A DNA stretch of 42,470 bases from an uncultured Oscillospiraceae bacterium (GCA_934444765.1 CAKSDC010000019.1:1-42470), one strand, 5' to 3'. Shown: positions 25,120 to 33,794, counted from the stretch's first letter. The notes: generated by a model not told the origin, from the letters alone. A program made the numbers and translations.

Positions 25120-25779
25120 ATGCTATACTGTAAAAAATGCAACGTTTCGATTAACGGAAATAAAAAGTGTTGTCCGCTATGTCAAGGTAAACTATTGGGC
25201 GAACCTTCGGTAGAAGCCTATCCTAAAGTTCAGCTTCCAAGATACAGTAAACACTTTTTAATCAGACTTATAAGTTTTATTGCTATTGCTGTAGTGGTGA
25301 TATGTAACATAGTAAACTGGTCTATCTCTAAGGAGTTCTACTGGTGTATATTTGTAGAGGCTGGCGTTCTATGTGGTTGGATAGCAGGCATTATAGGAAT
25401 ACTATATCGAAAAAGACTATTTTCTAACATAATTACTCAGCTATTTATTCTTACCGGTATGAGTTACATCTGGGACTACGGAACTAACTGGCACGGTTGG
25501 TCTGTCGACTTTGTACTACCTTGTTGTTGTGTGGCTACTTTAATAGCTATTATAGTTCTCTCGATAGTGCAAAAGCTCGATAAGAGCGAATACGTTACAT
25601 ACTTAATAGTAAACTGTATCTACGGAATAGTACCGCTAATATTTATTTTGAATGATAGTCTAAACATAGTATATCCTTCCATAATATGCGTTGGTATATG
25701 TAGTTTGGTACTGGCTGGAATATTACTGTTCGCTTGGCATGATACTACTTCCGAAATCTCTAAAAAAATGCATCTATAA
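25120..25779 (+). CDS. Zinc-ribbon, six-helix membrane protein (DUF6320-like)
   Basis: A 219-residue protein. A zinc ribbon at the N-terminus (CKKCN then CPLCQ, residues 4-21) precedes a linker (SVEAYPKVQLPRYSKHF) and six hydrophobic helices. The arrangement matches DUF6320, found in many gut Clostridia; in my recollection it often neighbours the alpha/beta hydrolase and acyltransferase types seen here at 15.5-17.7 kb. The function is unknown. AAGGTGGTGA lies about ten bases before ATG 25120. A single-gene unit. Confidence 0.78.
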   Translation: MLYCKKCNVSINGNKKCCPLCQGKLLGEPSVEAYPKVQLPRYSKHFLIRLISFIAIAVVVICNIVNWSISKEFYWCIFVEAGVLCGWIAGIIGILYRKRLFSNIITQLFILTGMSYIWDYGTNWHGWSVDFVLPCCCVATLIAIIVLSIVQKLDKSEYVTYLIVNCIYGIVPLIFILNDSLNIVYPSIICVGICSLVLAGILLFAWHDTTSEISKKMHL

Positions 25780-25783
25780 GTAT

Positions 25784-25813
25784 AAAAAAGGATTGTCGTA
25801 TAAGACAATCCTT
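25784..25813 (-). terminator. Terminator of tspO, overlapping its stop region
   Basis: Ten-bp stem AAGGATTGTC/GACAATCCTT (25788-25797 with 25804-25813). On the minus strand it is followed by TTTT, giving the stronger terminator for the leftward tspO/PARP/macro unit; it may also stop the rightward gene ending at 25779. Confidence 0.8.
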
Positions 25814-26288
25814 ATCTGTTTAGTATGTATATGCTGAAGTTTAGATACCCTGCATACGTTACCCATAGTAGGTACGGAATTTGCAATATACCTGATAGTC
25901 TATCTATCTGTTTAAAACGATACACCATAGATAGTATTAATATCCACAACGTTATTAGCACTATAAAAGATAACAGATATCTGTGCATATTGAAAAATAC
26001 TATAGACCACAATCCGTTAAATACTAACTGTATTACATATATAGTCAAGGCGGAATATTTACTTCTTGAATGTGAACTGTACACTATATATGAGGATATT
26101 CCCATTAAGATATACAGTATACTCCACACTATAGGAAAGACTATACTCGGTGGCGATAACGTCGGTTTTATTATACTACTATACGTATTATAGTAATCCT
26201 TAGTTAGTATACTCGATAATGCACCTACTCCTAAGCTGAACATAATACTAACTATCAAGTTTAGCCAGTGTATTTTGGATTTTTTCAT
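25812..26288 (-). CDS. tspO: TspO/MBR family tryptophan-rich sensory protein
   Basis: A 158-residue, five-helix membrane protein. The family marks are KPTLSPPSIVFPIVWSILYILMG (near 40), NGLWSIVFF (near 90) and IPYLLWVTYAGYLNFSI at the end. TspO binds tetrapyrroles and has been linked to stress and porphyrin handling. ATG 26288 is chosen: a GGGTGATG site lies just upstream and contains the other in-frame ATG at 26303. It starts only 60 bases after the PARP stop on the same strand with no terminator between, so it may be the third gene of the macro-PARP transcript. Confidence 0.9.
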   Translation of the reverse strand: MKKSKIHWLNLIVSIMFSLGVGALSSILTKDYYNTYSSIIKPTLSPPSIVFPIVWSILYILMGISSYIVYSSHSRSKYSALTIYVIQLVFNGLWSIVFFNMHRYLLSFIVLITLWILILSMVYRFKQIDRLSGILQIPYLLWVTYAGYLNFSIYILNR

Positions 26289-26347
26289 AGTATCATCACC
26301 CATAGATATTACTATGCTATTAGTGTTGATATTAGTACTATTAGTAC

Positions 26348-27568
26348 TTATCTAATTTCCACTAAGTACTGTATAGTAGTCTGTGATTGGTTGTATACTA
26401 CTATCTCATCATTTTTTAGCATCTTGCCAGCGTGTGCGTGTAGGCAGTTAGCCCCCTTAGAGAGTTCCTGTAACTTTTCATAGTTTAGTGAATAGTACTT
26501 ACTATTAAAAGAATGTACGTCATAAGGTGTGCCATATGCTACGCTATATAGTCCCATATATGCAGACTTTGAACTGCCTCTTGCCCAATATGAACCCTCT
26601 AAGGAAGTATATCCTATAGACTTCTGTGCCTTAGTAGCAAAGTATATTCCATAACCGAACATCTTACCAGTAATTACTGCGTTAGTAGGTCTTAATACTA
26701 ATCCACTATTTATTATAGACCACCAATTTTCGTTACGACTGCCATGCCATAGTAGTTTAGTTTCTGGTTGGTGGTTATTCTGTAAGTACTCATCGAACTG
26801 TTTCTGTGTGTTATGATTTTTAACTCTCCATGCACGATAGAACCTGTTTTCGTTATCTCCAAGACAGTACTTAATCTTTATTATGTCTAAATCGTCTACT
26901 GGCTCGAACTCTAAGCCCATAGCCTCTAAGATTGTAACCTTTGGGGTATCTTGTGTAGTATCTTCTTCTTTCGCTTGTACGGTGTGTTGATATACTTGAC
27001 CTTTCATAACGTCCAATAGGGATTGCTCGGTTTGTATGATTTTAGAGTAGTCTTCCGTAGAGTTGGCTAAGTATTGAGATACTACTTTCATCTTTCTTGG
27101 AATTACTTCAAATAGTTCTAATAGTAGAGTGTTGAACTGTTCAACTTCGGTAGTACTGGTTAGTGTATTTAGGATATCCTGTGCTTTATCCACCATAGCT
27201 TGAGTAACCTTATCGGAAGTGATATTGTAGTTAGCCGATACGGTCTGTCTTGCCATACTCTGTAGACGTTCTACTATTTCTGCTATGTCACTATTTGGGA
27301 TATCTTTGTAGAGGCTTTTAGTAGTATCTTGTTTTTCTATTAAGTCAGCCATAAGTTCCGACTTGTCAGTATAGCCTTTCTTTAGTTTTTCACGAATTTT
27401 TTTGTCCCAATCTTTAATGTTGTAGCTTCTAATTTGAGGGGTACTTCCTACACGACCATATTCTACAGTAAAAGTACTTCCATGAGGTATCATTTTGTAG
27501 TACTTGTTGTTGTTAGCGTCTGCTGTAACCATCATTAGATACATTACTTTATATTCAAAACTGTTCAT
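26348..27568 (-). CDS. PARP-type ADP-ribosyltransferase with WGR, regulatory and catalytic domains
   Basis: A 406-residue bacterial homologue of poly(ADP-ribose) polymerase, using NAD+ to ADP-ribosylate protein or nucleic acid. Residues 1-75 are a WGR domain (VEYGRVGSTPQ, Tyr replacing Trp). Residues 92-195 are the helical regulatory domain (FNTLLLELFEVIPRKM is close to PARP1). Residues 210-406 are the ART domain with the full H-Y-E triad: His275 (LLWHGSR), Tyr309 (FGYGIYFA) and Glu388 (NDEIVVY). No zinc finger or BRCT is present, giving a minimal PARP2/3-like layout. The WGR suggests activation by DNA breaks. AGGAGG precedes ATG 27568 by eight bases. The macrodomain gene ends 15 bases upstream, so the two are co-transcribed. 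Confidence 0.95.
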   Translation of the reverse strand: MNSFEYKVMYLMMVTADANNNKYYKMIPHGSTFTVEYGRVGSTPQIRSYNIKDWDKKIREKLKKGYTDKSELMADLIEKQDTTKSLYKDIPNSDIAEIVERLQSMARQTVSANYNITSDKVTQAMVDKAQDILNTLTSTTEVEQFNTLLLELFEVIPRKMKVVSQYLANSTEDYSKIIQTEQSLLDVMKGQVYQHTVQAKEEDTTQDTPKVTILEAMGLEFEPVDDLDIIKIKYCLGDNENRFYRAWRVKNHNTQKQFDEYLQNNHQPETKLLWHGSRNENWWSIINSGLVLRPTNAVITGKMFGYGIYFATKAQKSIGYTSLEGSYWARGSSKSAYMGLYSVAYGTPYDVHSFNSKYYSLNYEKLQELSKGANCLHAHAGKMLKNDEIVVYNQSQTTIQYLVEIR

Positions 27569-27583
27569 TATGTAGACCTCCTA

Positions 27584-28021
27584 TTATAGATAGCATACTA
27601 ACACTTCTATGTTGGTATCTTTAAACGTGTCTATTACTATCGATTTCACTTTAAGCCATTTTAGACCGTCCATACCGCTACTTATACGTGGCATGGCTAT
27701 CTTAGATATGTTTAATAGTATGGCTTGCTCTTTCATATCTTTTAAGGCTTTGGTTAAGTTGGAATATGTAGCTTTATCGTAACGGGTGGGTTTGGTTACT
27801 AAGTTGAACACGTTGTCTATTAGTATAGCTTTGCTTTTGGTTTCGTGGTCGCCATAGTATGCTTTAAGTTTATGCTTGATATTGAATTTTTTATCTATCT
27901 GTTTAGCAACACCAGCTCCAAGAGTGAAGTCTCCTGATATGGAGTGTGCTATATAGTATTCATTGGATACAGAGAGTAAGTCTGCACGGGTTTCTTTAAG
28001 GGAAAATTTATGTTCGTTCAT
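27584..28021 (-). CDS. TARG1/DarG-like macrodomain protein (ADP-ribose hydrolase)
   Basis: A 145-residue single macrodomain of the TARG1 (OARD1)/DarG branch. Landmarks are AHSISGDFTLGAGVAKQIDKKF (residues 25-46, ADP-ribose loop), LVTKPTRYDKATYSNL (74-89) and MPRISSGMDGLKW (110-122). Lys77 and Asp118 align with the catalytic Lys84 and Asp125 of human TARG1, so it should be an active hydrolase removing ADP-ribose from protein or DNA. It is first in the transcript, before the PARP gene, the order expected for an antitoxin or eraser made before its writer. GAAAGG lies 13 bases before ATG 28021. Confidence 0.92.
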   Translation of the reverse strand: MNEHKFSLKETRADLLSVSNEYYIAHSISGDFTLGAGVAKQIDKKFNIKHKLKAYYGDHETKSKAILIDNVFNLVTKPTRYDKATYSNLTKALKDMKEQAILLNISKIAMPRISSGMDGLKWLKVKSIVIDTFKDTNIEVLVCYL

Positions 28022-28062
28022 AGTAAAAGTTCAACCTTTCATTAGTTTAATACGTTAATTAG

Positions 28063-28091
28063 AGTATATAGTATTTACCAAAAAAAATCAA
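28063..28091 (-). promoter_or_regulatory. Promoter of the macrodomain-PARP operon
   Basis: Minus-strand TTGATT (28091-28086), 17 bp, TATACT (28068-28063). The spacer starts with six T. No SOS-type or other operator palindrome was recognised. Confidence 0.8.
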
Positions 28092-28131
28092 TAGGAGTAT
28101 GTACCAAAATAGTCACAAATGCTTGAACGCA

Positions 28132-28168
28132 AAAAAGAACACTATAGATATTAAATCTATAGTGTTTT
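28132..28168 (-). terminator. Terminator of the ATP synthase operon
   Basis: Perfect 12-bp stem AACACTATAGAT/ATCTATAGTGTT (28138-28149 with 28155-28166); on the minus strand it is followed by CTTTTTT. It lies directly after atpC. Confidence 0.92.
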
Positions 28169-28172
28169 GTAG

Positions 28173-28583
28173 TTACTTATTGTTGCTATTGCTAACCGAT
28201 ATTCTATTTAAAGCACGTTTAAGTTTTAGGTCTGCATACTTGAACTCTTGGTCGCTTAGATGCTGTTGTAACTTTTGTCGAGCGTCTTCTTCAGAACGTC
28301 TTGCCCATTGAATGTCTATTTCATCTGCCCATTCACAAGAGTTAGCAAGTATTATAACGTCACCGTTAGTTACTTTTATAGTTCCGTTAGCTATAGCGGA
28401 GTCTCTAACCGTACCGTCTGGAAACTTAACTTTCATATCGCCAGCAGGAATTATAGCGCAATAGTCTATATGATGTGCTAATATACCTACGTCGCCTTCA
28501 GTAGTTCTAACGGTAACTTGAGCTACTTTTCCATTAAAGAAAGTTTTTTCAGGAGTAACTACTTTAAGATTAAAGGTATTCAT
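28173..28583 (-). CDS. atpC: ATP synthase F1 subunit epsilon
   Basis: A 136-residue central-stalk subunit: an N-terminal beta-sandwich (FNLKVVTPEKTFFNGKVAQVTVRTTEGDVGILAHH) and a C-terminal helical hairpin (EIDIQWARRSEEDARQKL). Last gene of the atp operon, 14 bases after atpD, with AAAGGGTGA before its ATG. The operon terminator follows. Confidence 0.96.
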   Translation of the reverse strand: MNTFNLKVVTPEKTFFNGKVAQVTVRTTEGDVGILAHHIDYCAIIPAGDMKVKFPDGTVRDSAIANGTIKVTNGDVIILANSCEWADEIDIQWARRSEEDARQKLQQHLSDQEFKYADLKLKRALNRISVSNSNNK

Positions 28584-28597
28584 AAGTTAGTCACCCT

Positions 28598-29989
28598 TTA
28601 CTTAGTATTTTTAGCCTTTTCGATTACATCGTCTATAGTGCCAGCAAATAAGAATGCCGACTCTGGTAGGTCATCATGTTTACCTTCAATGATTTCTTTA
28701 AAGCCTCTAATAGTTTCTTTAATAGGAACGTACTTACCTTTCATACCAGTAAACTGTTCTGCTACTGAGAATGGTTGCGATAGGAAACGTTGTATCTTTC
28801 TTGCACGATTTACAGTTAGCTTATCTTCATTAGAAAGTTCATCCATACCCATGATAGCTATTATGTCTTGAAGTTCGGTATAACGTTGTAGTATAGTCTG
28901 TACTTGACGTGCTACGTTATAGTGTTCTTGACCTACTATATCAGGGGATAGTATTCTTGAATTACTCTCTAATGGGTCTACTGCTGGGTATATACCTAAA
29001 GAAGATATACTTCTCGATAATACCGTGGTAGCGTCAAGGTGTGCGAAAGTGGTAGCTGGTGCAGGGTCTGTAAGGTCGTCGGCTGGAACGTATACTGCTT
29101 GAACTGACGTTATAGAACCTTTATTAGTGGAAGTAATTCTTTCTTGTAAAGCACCCATTTCGGTAGCTAAAGTAGGTTGATATCCTACCGCAGAAGGCAT
29201 TCTTCCTAATAGTGCCGATACTTCAGAACCTGCTTGCGTAAATCTAAATATGTTATCTATAAATAGTAGTACGTCTTGATGTTCGGTATCTCTAAAGTAT
29301 TCCGCCATAGTTAGACCCGATAGTGCTACTCTCATTCTTGCTCCAGGTGGTTCGTTCATTTGACCGTATACTAACACGGTTTTGTTGATAACTCCACTTT
29401 CGGTCATTTCGTTGTATAGGTCGTTACCTTCACGAGTACGTTCTCCAACACCAGTGAATACCGAAATACCACCATGTTGATTGGCTACGTTATTAATAAG
29501 TTCCTGAATTAATACCGTTTTACCTACACCTGCACCACCGAATAGTCCTATCTTACCACCCTTAAGGTATGGTGCTATCAAGTCTATTACTTTAATACCA
29601 GTTTCAAGTACTTCACTGGTAGCGGTTTGCTCTTCATAAGATGGAGCGTCTCGGTGAATAGGCCATCTTTCAAGATTTTGGTCTATAGGCTTTTCGTCTA
29701 CAGGTTCACCCAAAAGGTTGAATATTCTACCAAGGGTTTCTTTACCTACTGGAACGGTTATTGGATGTCCAGTATCTACTGCGTCCATACCACGAATTAA
29801 GCCGTCGGTACTACTCATAGCTATACATCTAACTACGTCGTCGCCGATATGTTGAGCTACTTCTATAGTTAGCTTAGTGCCATGGTTATCTATTTCGATA
29901 GCGTTTAATAGTTTAGGTAGACTATCTTTAGAAAATTTAACGTCTACTACTGCACCTATAACTTGAACTATCTTACCTATATTCTGCAT
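28598..29989 (-). CDS. atpD: ATP synthase F1 subunit beta
   Basis: A 463-residue catalytic subunit. P-loop GGAGVGKT (near 150), GERTREGNDLY with the catalytic Glu, DVLLFIDNIFRFTQAGSEVSALLGRMPSAVGYQPTLA and the C-terminal DELS (about 387-390) are all intact. It comes 30 bases after atpG. Confidence 0.98.
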   Translation of the reverse strand: MQNIGKIVQVIGAVVDVKFSKDSLPKLLNAIEIDNHGTKLTIEVAQHIGDDVVRCIAMSSTDGLIRGMDAVDTGHPITVPVGKETLGRIFNLLGEPVDEKPIDQNLERWPIHRDAPSYEEQTATSEVLETGIKVIDLIAPYLKGGKIGLFGGAGVGKTVLIQELINNVANQHGGISVFTGVGERTREGNDLYNEMTESGVINKTVLVYGQMNEPPGARMRVALSGLTMAEYFRDTEHQDVLLFIDNIFRFTQAGSEVSALLGRMPSAVGYQPTLATEMGALQERITSTNKGSITSVQAVYVPADDLTDPAPATTFAHLDATTVLSRSISSLGIYPAVDPLESNSRILSPDIVGQEHYNVARQVQTILQRYTELQDIIAIMGMDELSNEDKLTVNRARKIQRFLSQPFSVAEQFTGMKGKYVPIKETIRGFKEIIEGKHDDLPESAFLFAGTIDDVIEKAKNTK

Positions 29990-30019
29990 ATATATATTTT
30001 TTCCTCCCTTGTTTAAAGT

Positions 30020-30889
30020 TTAGTCTACGCTTGAAGCACCACTAACTATTTCGGTAATCTCCTGAGTGATAGCCGACTGTCTTGCACGGTTATACATTAA
30101 AGATAGACTGTCTATCATTTCAGTAGCATTATTAGTAGCGTTTTCCATAGCGTTACGTCTACAAGCCTGTTCAGAGGCAAAGGACTCTACTATAGTACAG
30201 TATACTGTGTCGGCTATATATCTTGGTACTAACATTTTAAAGACTTCTTCAGGTGAAGGGTCAAATTCGGTAAGCATATGGTAGCCCAAAGGCTTATCGG
30301 GTTTAGTTACTGGAATAGGTAGTAGCGTCATTTGATGAGGTTCTTGTAGTAGTGGCGAAACGTACTTAGTATATATTAGTTCTACACTGTTTATCTTACC
30401 ACTATTGAATAGTTCCATAACTACGTCGGATATATGTTGAGCGTCGTATATTTTTAAGTGTTCCGCAATGCCTGTATACTTAGCTACTACAGTATATTCA
30501 CGCCTTTCAAAGTATTCCACGGTCTTTTTACCTATAGGAAGTATTAACACTTCGCCATTATCAGCTACGATGCAGTCTATATCTTGTTGAGCAGTTTTTA
30601 GTACGTTTCCGTTAAAACCACCAGCTAATCCTCTATCGCCAGCTATTACTATATACAGTACTTTTTTAGCACCTGTTGGTTGCTTGGTATATATCGATTG
30701 TGGACTTTCTTGAGCAGTTTTGCATACGGTTTGATATACGTCTTTAAAGTATTCAGAACTATTATCGGCTCTTTCTTTAGCCTTTCTTAGTTTAGAAGAT
30801 GCTACTAATTCCATAGCCTTGGTTATCTGCATAGTACTTTCTACGCTTTTAATACGTCTTTTAATGTCCTTTATGTTAGAAGATGCCAT
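30020..30889 (-). CDS. atpG: ATP synthase F1 subunit gamma
   Basis: A 289-residue central shaft. The N-terminal coiled-coil helix (IKDIKRRIKSVESTMQITKAMELVASSKLRKA), the middle GDRGLAGGFN and the C-terminal helix (NATEMIDSLSLMYNRARQSAITQEITEIVSGA) are conserved. It lies 19 bases after atpA. Confidence 0.97.
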   Translation of the reverse strand: MASSNIKDIKRRIKSVESTMQITKAMELVASSKLRKAKERADNSSEYFKDVYQTVCKTAQESPQSIYTKQPTGAKKVLYIVIAGDRGLAGGFNGNVLKTAQQDIDCIVADNGEVLILPIGKKTVEYFERREYTVVAKYTGIAEHLKIYDAQHISDVVMELFNSGKINSVELIYTKYVSPLLQEPHQMTLLPIPVTKPDKPLGYHMLTEFDPSPEEVFKMLVPRYIADTVYCTIVESFASEQACRRNAMENATNNATEMIDSLSLMYNRARQSAITQEITEIVSGASSVD

Positions 30890-30908
30890 ATATTAAACCT
30901 CCTAACTA

Positions 30909-32420
30909 TTAACCGTTAAGATACTGCTTTATAAACGTAGTTAAAGCGTCTTTAATAGCTTCTTCGTTCTCTTTGGTTAGGTCTTTGGTAGTGGAGATAG
31001 AAGATACTATGTCTGGATGAGTAGTATCTATATAGTTGTATAGTTCCTTTTCAAAGTTAGCAACGTCTTTTAAAGGAATATCTTTTAGATAGTCGTTTAC
31101 TACTGCATATATTATTATTACTTGATGTTCTACAGTGATAGGGGAGTTTTTAGTCTGTTTTAGTACTTCTACTATTCTTTCACCCTTGTCTAATCTTTCC
31201 TTAGTATCTTTATCTAAGTCTGAGCCGAACTGTGAGAACGACTGTAACTCTCTAAATTGAGAATACAGTAGCTTTAACGAACCTGATACCTTTTTCATGG
31301 CTTTAATCTGTGCAGCAGAACCTACTCTCGATACCGAAATACCTGGGTTTACTGCTGGTCTTACACCAGAGTTGAAAAGGTCGGTCTCTAAGAAGATTTG
31401 TCCATCGGTAATGGATATTACGTTAGTAGGTATATATGCCGATACGTCGCCTGCTTGAGTTTCTATTATAGGTAGAGCAGTTAAAGAACCTCCACCATAG
31501 TTTTCGTTTAAAGAGCAGGCTCTTTCAAGTAGTCTTGAATGTAGGTAGAATACGTCACCTGGATATGCTTCACGTCCTGGTGGTCTCTTTAGTAGTAACG
31601 ATAGCGTTCTGTATGCTACGGCGTGCTTAGATAGGTCATCGTATACACATAGTACGTCTTTACCCTTATTTAAAAAGTATTCGCCAATGGTTACGCCTGA
31701 ATATGGTGCTATATACTGTAGCGGTGCTAATTCGGAAGCGGTAGCAGATACTACTATAGTATATCTCATAGCACCAGCTTTTTCTAAAGTTTCTACTACG
31801 TTGGCTACTGTAGAACGTTTTTGTCCTATAGCTACGTAGATACATATTACGTCTTGGTCTTTTTGGTTTATGATAGTATCTAACGCTATAGAAGTTTTAC
31901 CAGTCTGTCTGTCGCCTATTATTAACTCTCTCTGTCCTCTACCTATAGGTATCATAGAGTCTATGGCTTTAATACCAGTCTGTAGAGGCTTATGAACCGA
32001 CTTTCTGGTAATAATACCTGGGGCAATCTTTTCGATAGGAGATACTTCTTTAGTTAGTATAGGACCTTTACCGTCGATAGGCTTACCAAGAGCGTCTACT
32101 ACTCTACCAAGCATCTCTTCGCCAACGGGTACTGAAGCTATTTCGCCAGTTCTTTTAACAGAAGAACCTTCTTTGATATCTGTATCAGAACCTAACATAA
32201 CAGCACCTACAAAGTCTTGTTCAAGGTTTAATGCCATGCCATATACTCCGCCTTCAAATTCAAGCAGTTCGCCTGACATACACTTTTCAAGTCCGTAAAC
32301 TCTTGCTATACCGTCGCCGACGGTCATTACAGTGCCAACGTCTTCCAACTGAACCTTACTCTTGTAGTCTTTAATTTGCTGTTTAATTATATTAGTAATT
32401 TCATCTGGACGTAAATTCAA
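30909..32420 (-). CDS. atpA: ATP synthase F1 subunit alpha
   Basis: A 503-residue non-catalytic nucleotide-binding subunit. P-loop GDRQTGKTS (near 169), the VGxGIARVYGL start region and the conserved PAVNPGISVSRVGSAAQ (Arg finger region) are present. The start is TTG 32420 (LRPDEITNIIKQQI), about ten bases after GGAAGGTG, and no better start exists. It lies 17 bases after atpH. Confidence 0.98.
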   Translation of the reverse strand: MNLRPDEITNIIKQQIKDYKSKVQLEDVGTVMTVGDGIARVYGLEKCMSGELLEFEGGVYGMALNLEQDFVGAVMLGSDTDIKEGSSVKRTGEIASVPVGEEMLGRVVDALGKPIDGKGPILTKEVSPIEKIAPGIITRKSVHKPLQTGIKAIDSMIPIGRGQRELIIGDRQTGKTSIALDTIINQKDQDVICIYVAIGQKRSTVANVVETLEKAGAMRYTIVVSATASELAPLQYIAPYSGVTIGEYFLNKGKDVLCVYDDLSKHAVAYRTLSLLLKRPPGREAYPGDVFYLHSRLLERACSLNENYGGGSLTALPIIETQAGDVSAYIPTNVISITDGQIFLETDLFNSGVRPAVNPGISVSRVGSAAQIKAMKKVSGSLKLLYSQFRELQSFSQFGSDLDKDTKERLDKGERIVEVLKQTKNSPITVEHQVIIIYAVVNDYLKDIPLKDVANFEKELYNYIDTTHPDIVSSISTTKDLTKENEEAIKDALTTFIKQYLNG

Positions 32421-32437
32421 AAATAATACACCTTCCT

Positions 32438-32974
32438 TTAATATTGTTTATGAAGTTTTTGTGAAAGGTCTTTAAACTTGCTTTTTAAACTACTGTCTAT
32501 TACCGTGTTGCCATACTTTATTATTATACCGCCTATTATAGAAGTATCTATAGTTTCGGTAATGGTTACGTTTTTGTTAGTCTGTCTGCTTAGCTTTGCT
32601 ACTATTTTAGACTTTAACTGTGGAGTTAATGGCACGCAAGTAATAACTTCGGCTTGAAGTAGATTTTTAGCCTCGTTATACTGTAGCAAAAAGTCTTGCT
32701 GAATTTCACTAAATAGATTAATTCTATTTTTTTCAACCAGTAGACATATATAGTTAAATACAAGTTCGTTGCAGTTGGTACTAAATACCGCTTGCAACAT
32801 AGATAGTTTTTCTTTATTAGTAATGATAGGTGAGGAGAGAACCTTTAAAAATTCTGGTTCTAACTCAAACACTTTAACGCAGTCTTTAAGGTCGTTATTT
32901 ATAGTATCTAAAAGGTTTTCTTCTACACCTAACTGAAATAGAGCATTAGAGTATACTTTAGTAACTTCGTTCAT
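32438..32974 (-). CDS. atpH: ATP synthase F1 subunit delta
   Basis: A 178-residue peripheral-stalk subunit. An N-terminal six-helix domain (VYSNALFQLG) and the C-terminal signature ETIDTSIIGGIIIKYGNTVIDSSLKSKFKDLSQ (OSCP type) are present. It starts ten bases after atpF. Confidence 0.96.
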   Translation of the reverse strand: MNEVTKVYSNALFQLGVEENLLDTINNDLKDCVKVFELEPEFLKVLSSPIITNKEKLSMLQAVFSTNCNELVFNYICLLVEKNRINLFSEIQQDFLLQYNEAKNLLQAEVITCVPLTPQLKSKIVAKLSRQTNKNVTITETIDTSIIGGIIIKYGNTVIDSSLKSKFKDLSQKLHKQY

Positions 32975-32984
32975 AGTATATCAC

Positions 32985-33473
32985 CTAATCCTTGCTATTA
33001 ATATATTCATTAATAAGTTGTTCGTGGTCTTTATCGTTAATTTCTCTTTCCACTATCTTTTCGGCTACTAATATAGCCATATCGGAGATTTCGTTTTTAA
33101 GTTCTGCCTTAGCCTTTTTAACTTCTCTTTGAGTTTCTAAGTTAGCTCTTTCAACTATGTGTTGAGCCTCGGTTTTAGCAGTAGAAACTATTTCGTCGGA
33201 ACGAGTTTGCGCCTTTTTAACTGCATTTTGAATGATTTCGGCGGACTCCTCTTTAGCTCCAGATATTAACTCTGTATACTGTGCCTCTAATCTATTAGCC
33301 TTTTCCATGGTTTCGTCGGCTTTATTGTAAGTGTTGCTTACCTCAGCTTGACGGTCTTCAAGTACCTTATTTACTCTACCAAATAAAAAGTGCTTAACGA
33401 TAAAAAACAGTATAAGAGTATTTAAAAGTGTGAATATTATACTACCAACGTCTATTGATAAAAAGTCCAACAT
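32985..33473 (-). CDS. atpF: ATP synthase Fo subunit b
   Basis: A 162-residue subunit with one N-terminal membrane helix (IIFTLLNTLILFFIVKHFLFG) and a long charged coiled coil rich in Ala, Glu and Lys: the peripheral stator stalk. GGAGG lies upstream of ATG 33473. Confidence 0.96.
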   Translation of the reverse strand: MLDFLSIDVGSIIFTLLNTLILFFIVKHFLFGRVNKVLEDRQAEVSNTYNKADETMEKANRLEAQYTELISGAKEESAEIIQNAVKKAQTRSDEIVSTAKTEAQHIVERANLETQREVKKAKAELKNEISDMAILVAEKIVEREINDKDHEQLINEYINSKD

Positions 33474-33527
33474 TTTAACACTCTTACCTCCGTTCTATTT
33501 AGTATGTGGTTCTATTTGAACGGAATA

Positions 33528-33794
33528 TTAAAGATTTTTTAATAGTGGATTAGCAAATAATAGTAGTAGTGCTATTACTAATGAGTAGATACCAGTAGAT
33601 TCTGCTACGGCACAACCTATAAACATCGTAGAAGTTACTGCACCTTTACATTCTGGTTGTTTACCTATAGCTTCAAGAGCTTTACTTACTGCTATACCTT
33701 CACCTATACCAGGTCCTAAACCTGCTATCATAGCTAAACCTGCACCTATTGCGGATGCGGCAGCAACGAATGCTTCACTTGATATATTTTCCAT
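33528..33794 (-). CDS. atpE: ATP synthase Fo subunit c, Na+-type two-carboxylate rotor
   Basis: An 88-residue hairpin of two membrane helices. With ATG 33794 as residue 1 (TTTGGAGG just upstream; the TTG at 33809 is within that site), helix 1 has GPGIGEG with Glu32, and helix 2 has CAVAESTGIYS with Val63, Glu65, Ser66, Thr67 and Tyr70. These are the ligands of the Na+ site known from Ilyobacter c rings. Glu32 replaces the Gln found there, as in the two-carboxylate rotor described for Fusobacterium nucleatum. I infer a Na+-coupled enzyme; a second Glu could also allow H+ use. Confidence 0.97.
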   Translation of the reverse strand: MENISSEAFVAAASAIGAGLAMIAGLGPGIGEGIAVSKALEAIGKQPECKGAVTSTMFIGCAVAESTGIYSLVIALLLLFANPLLKNL

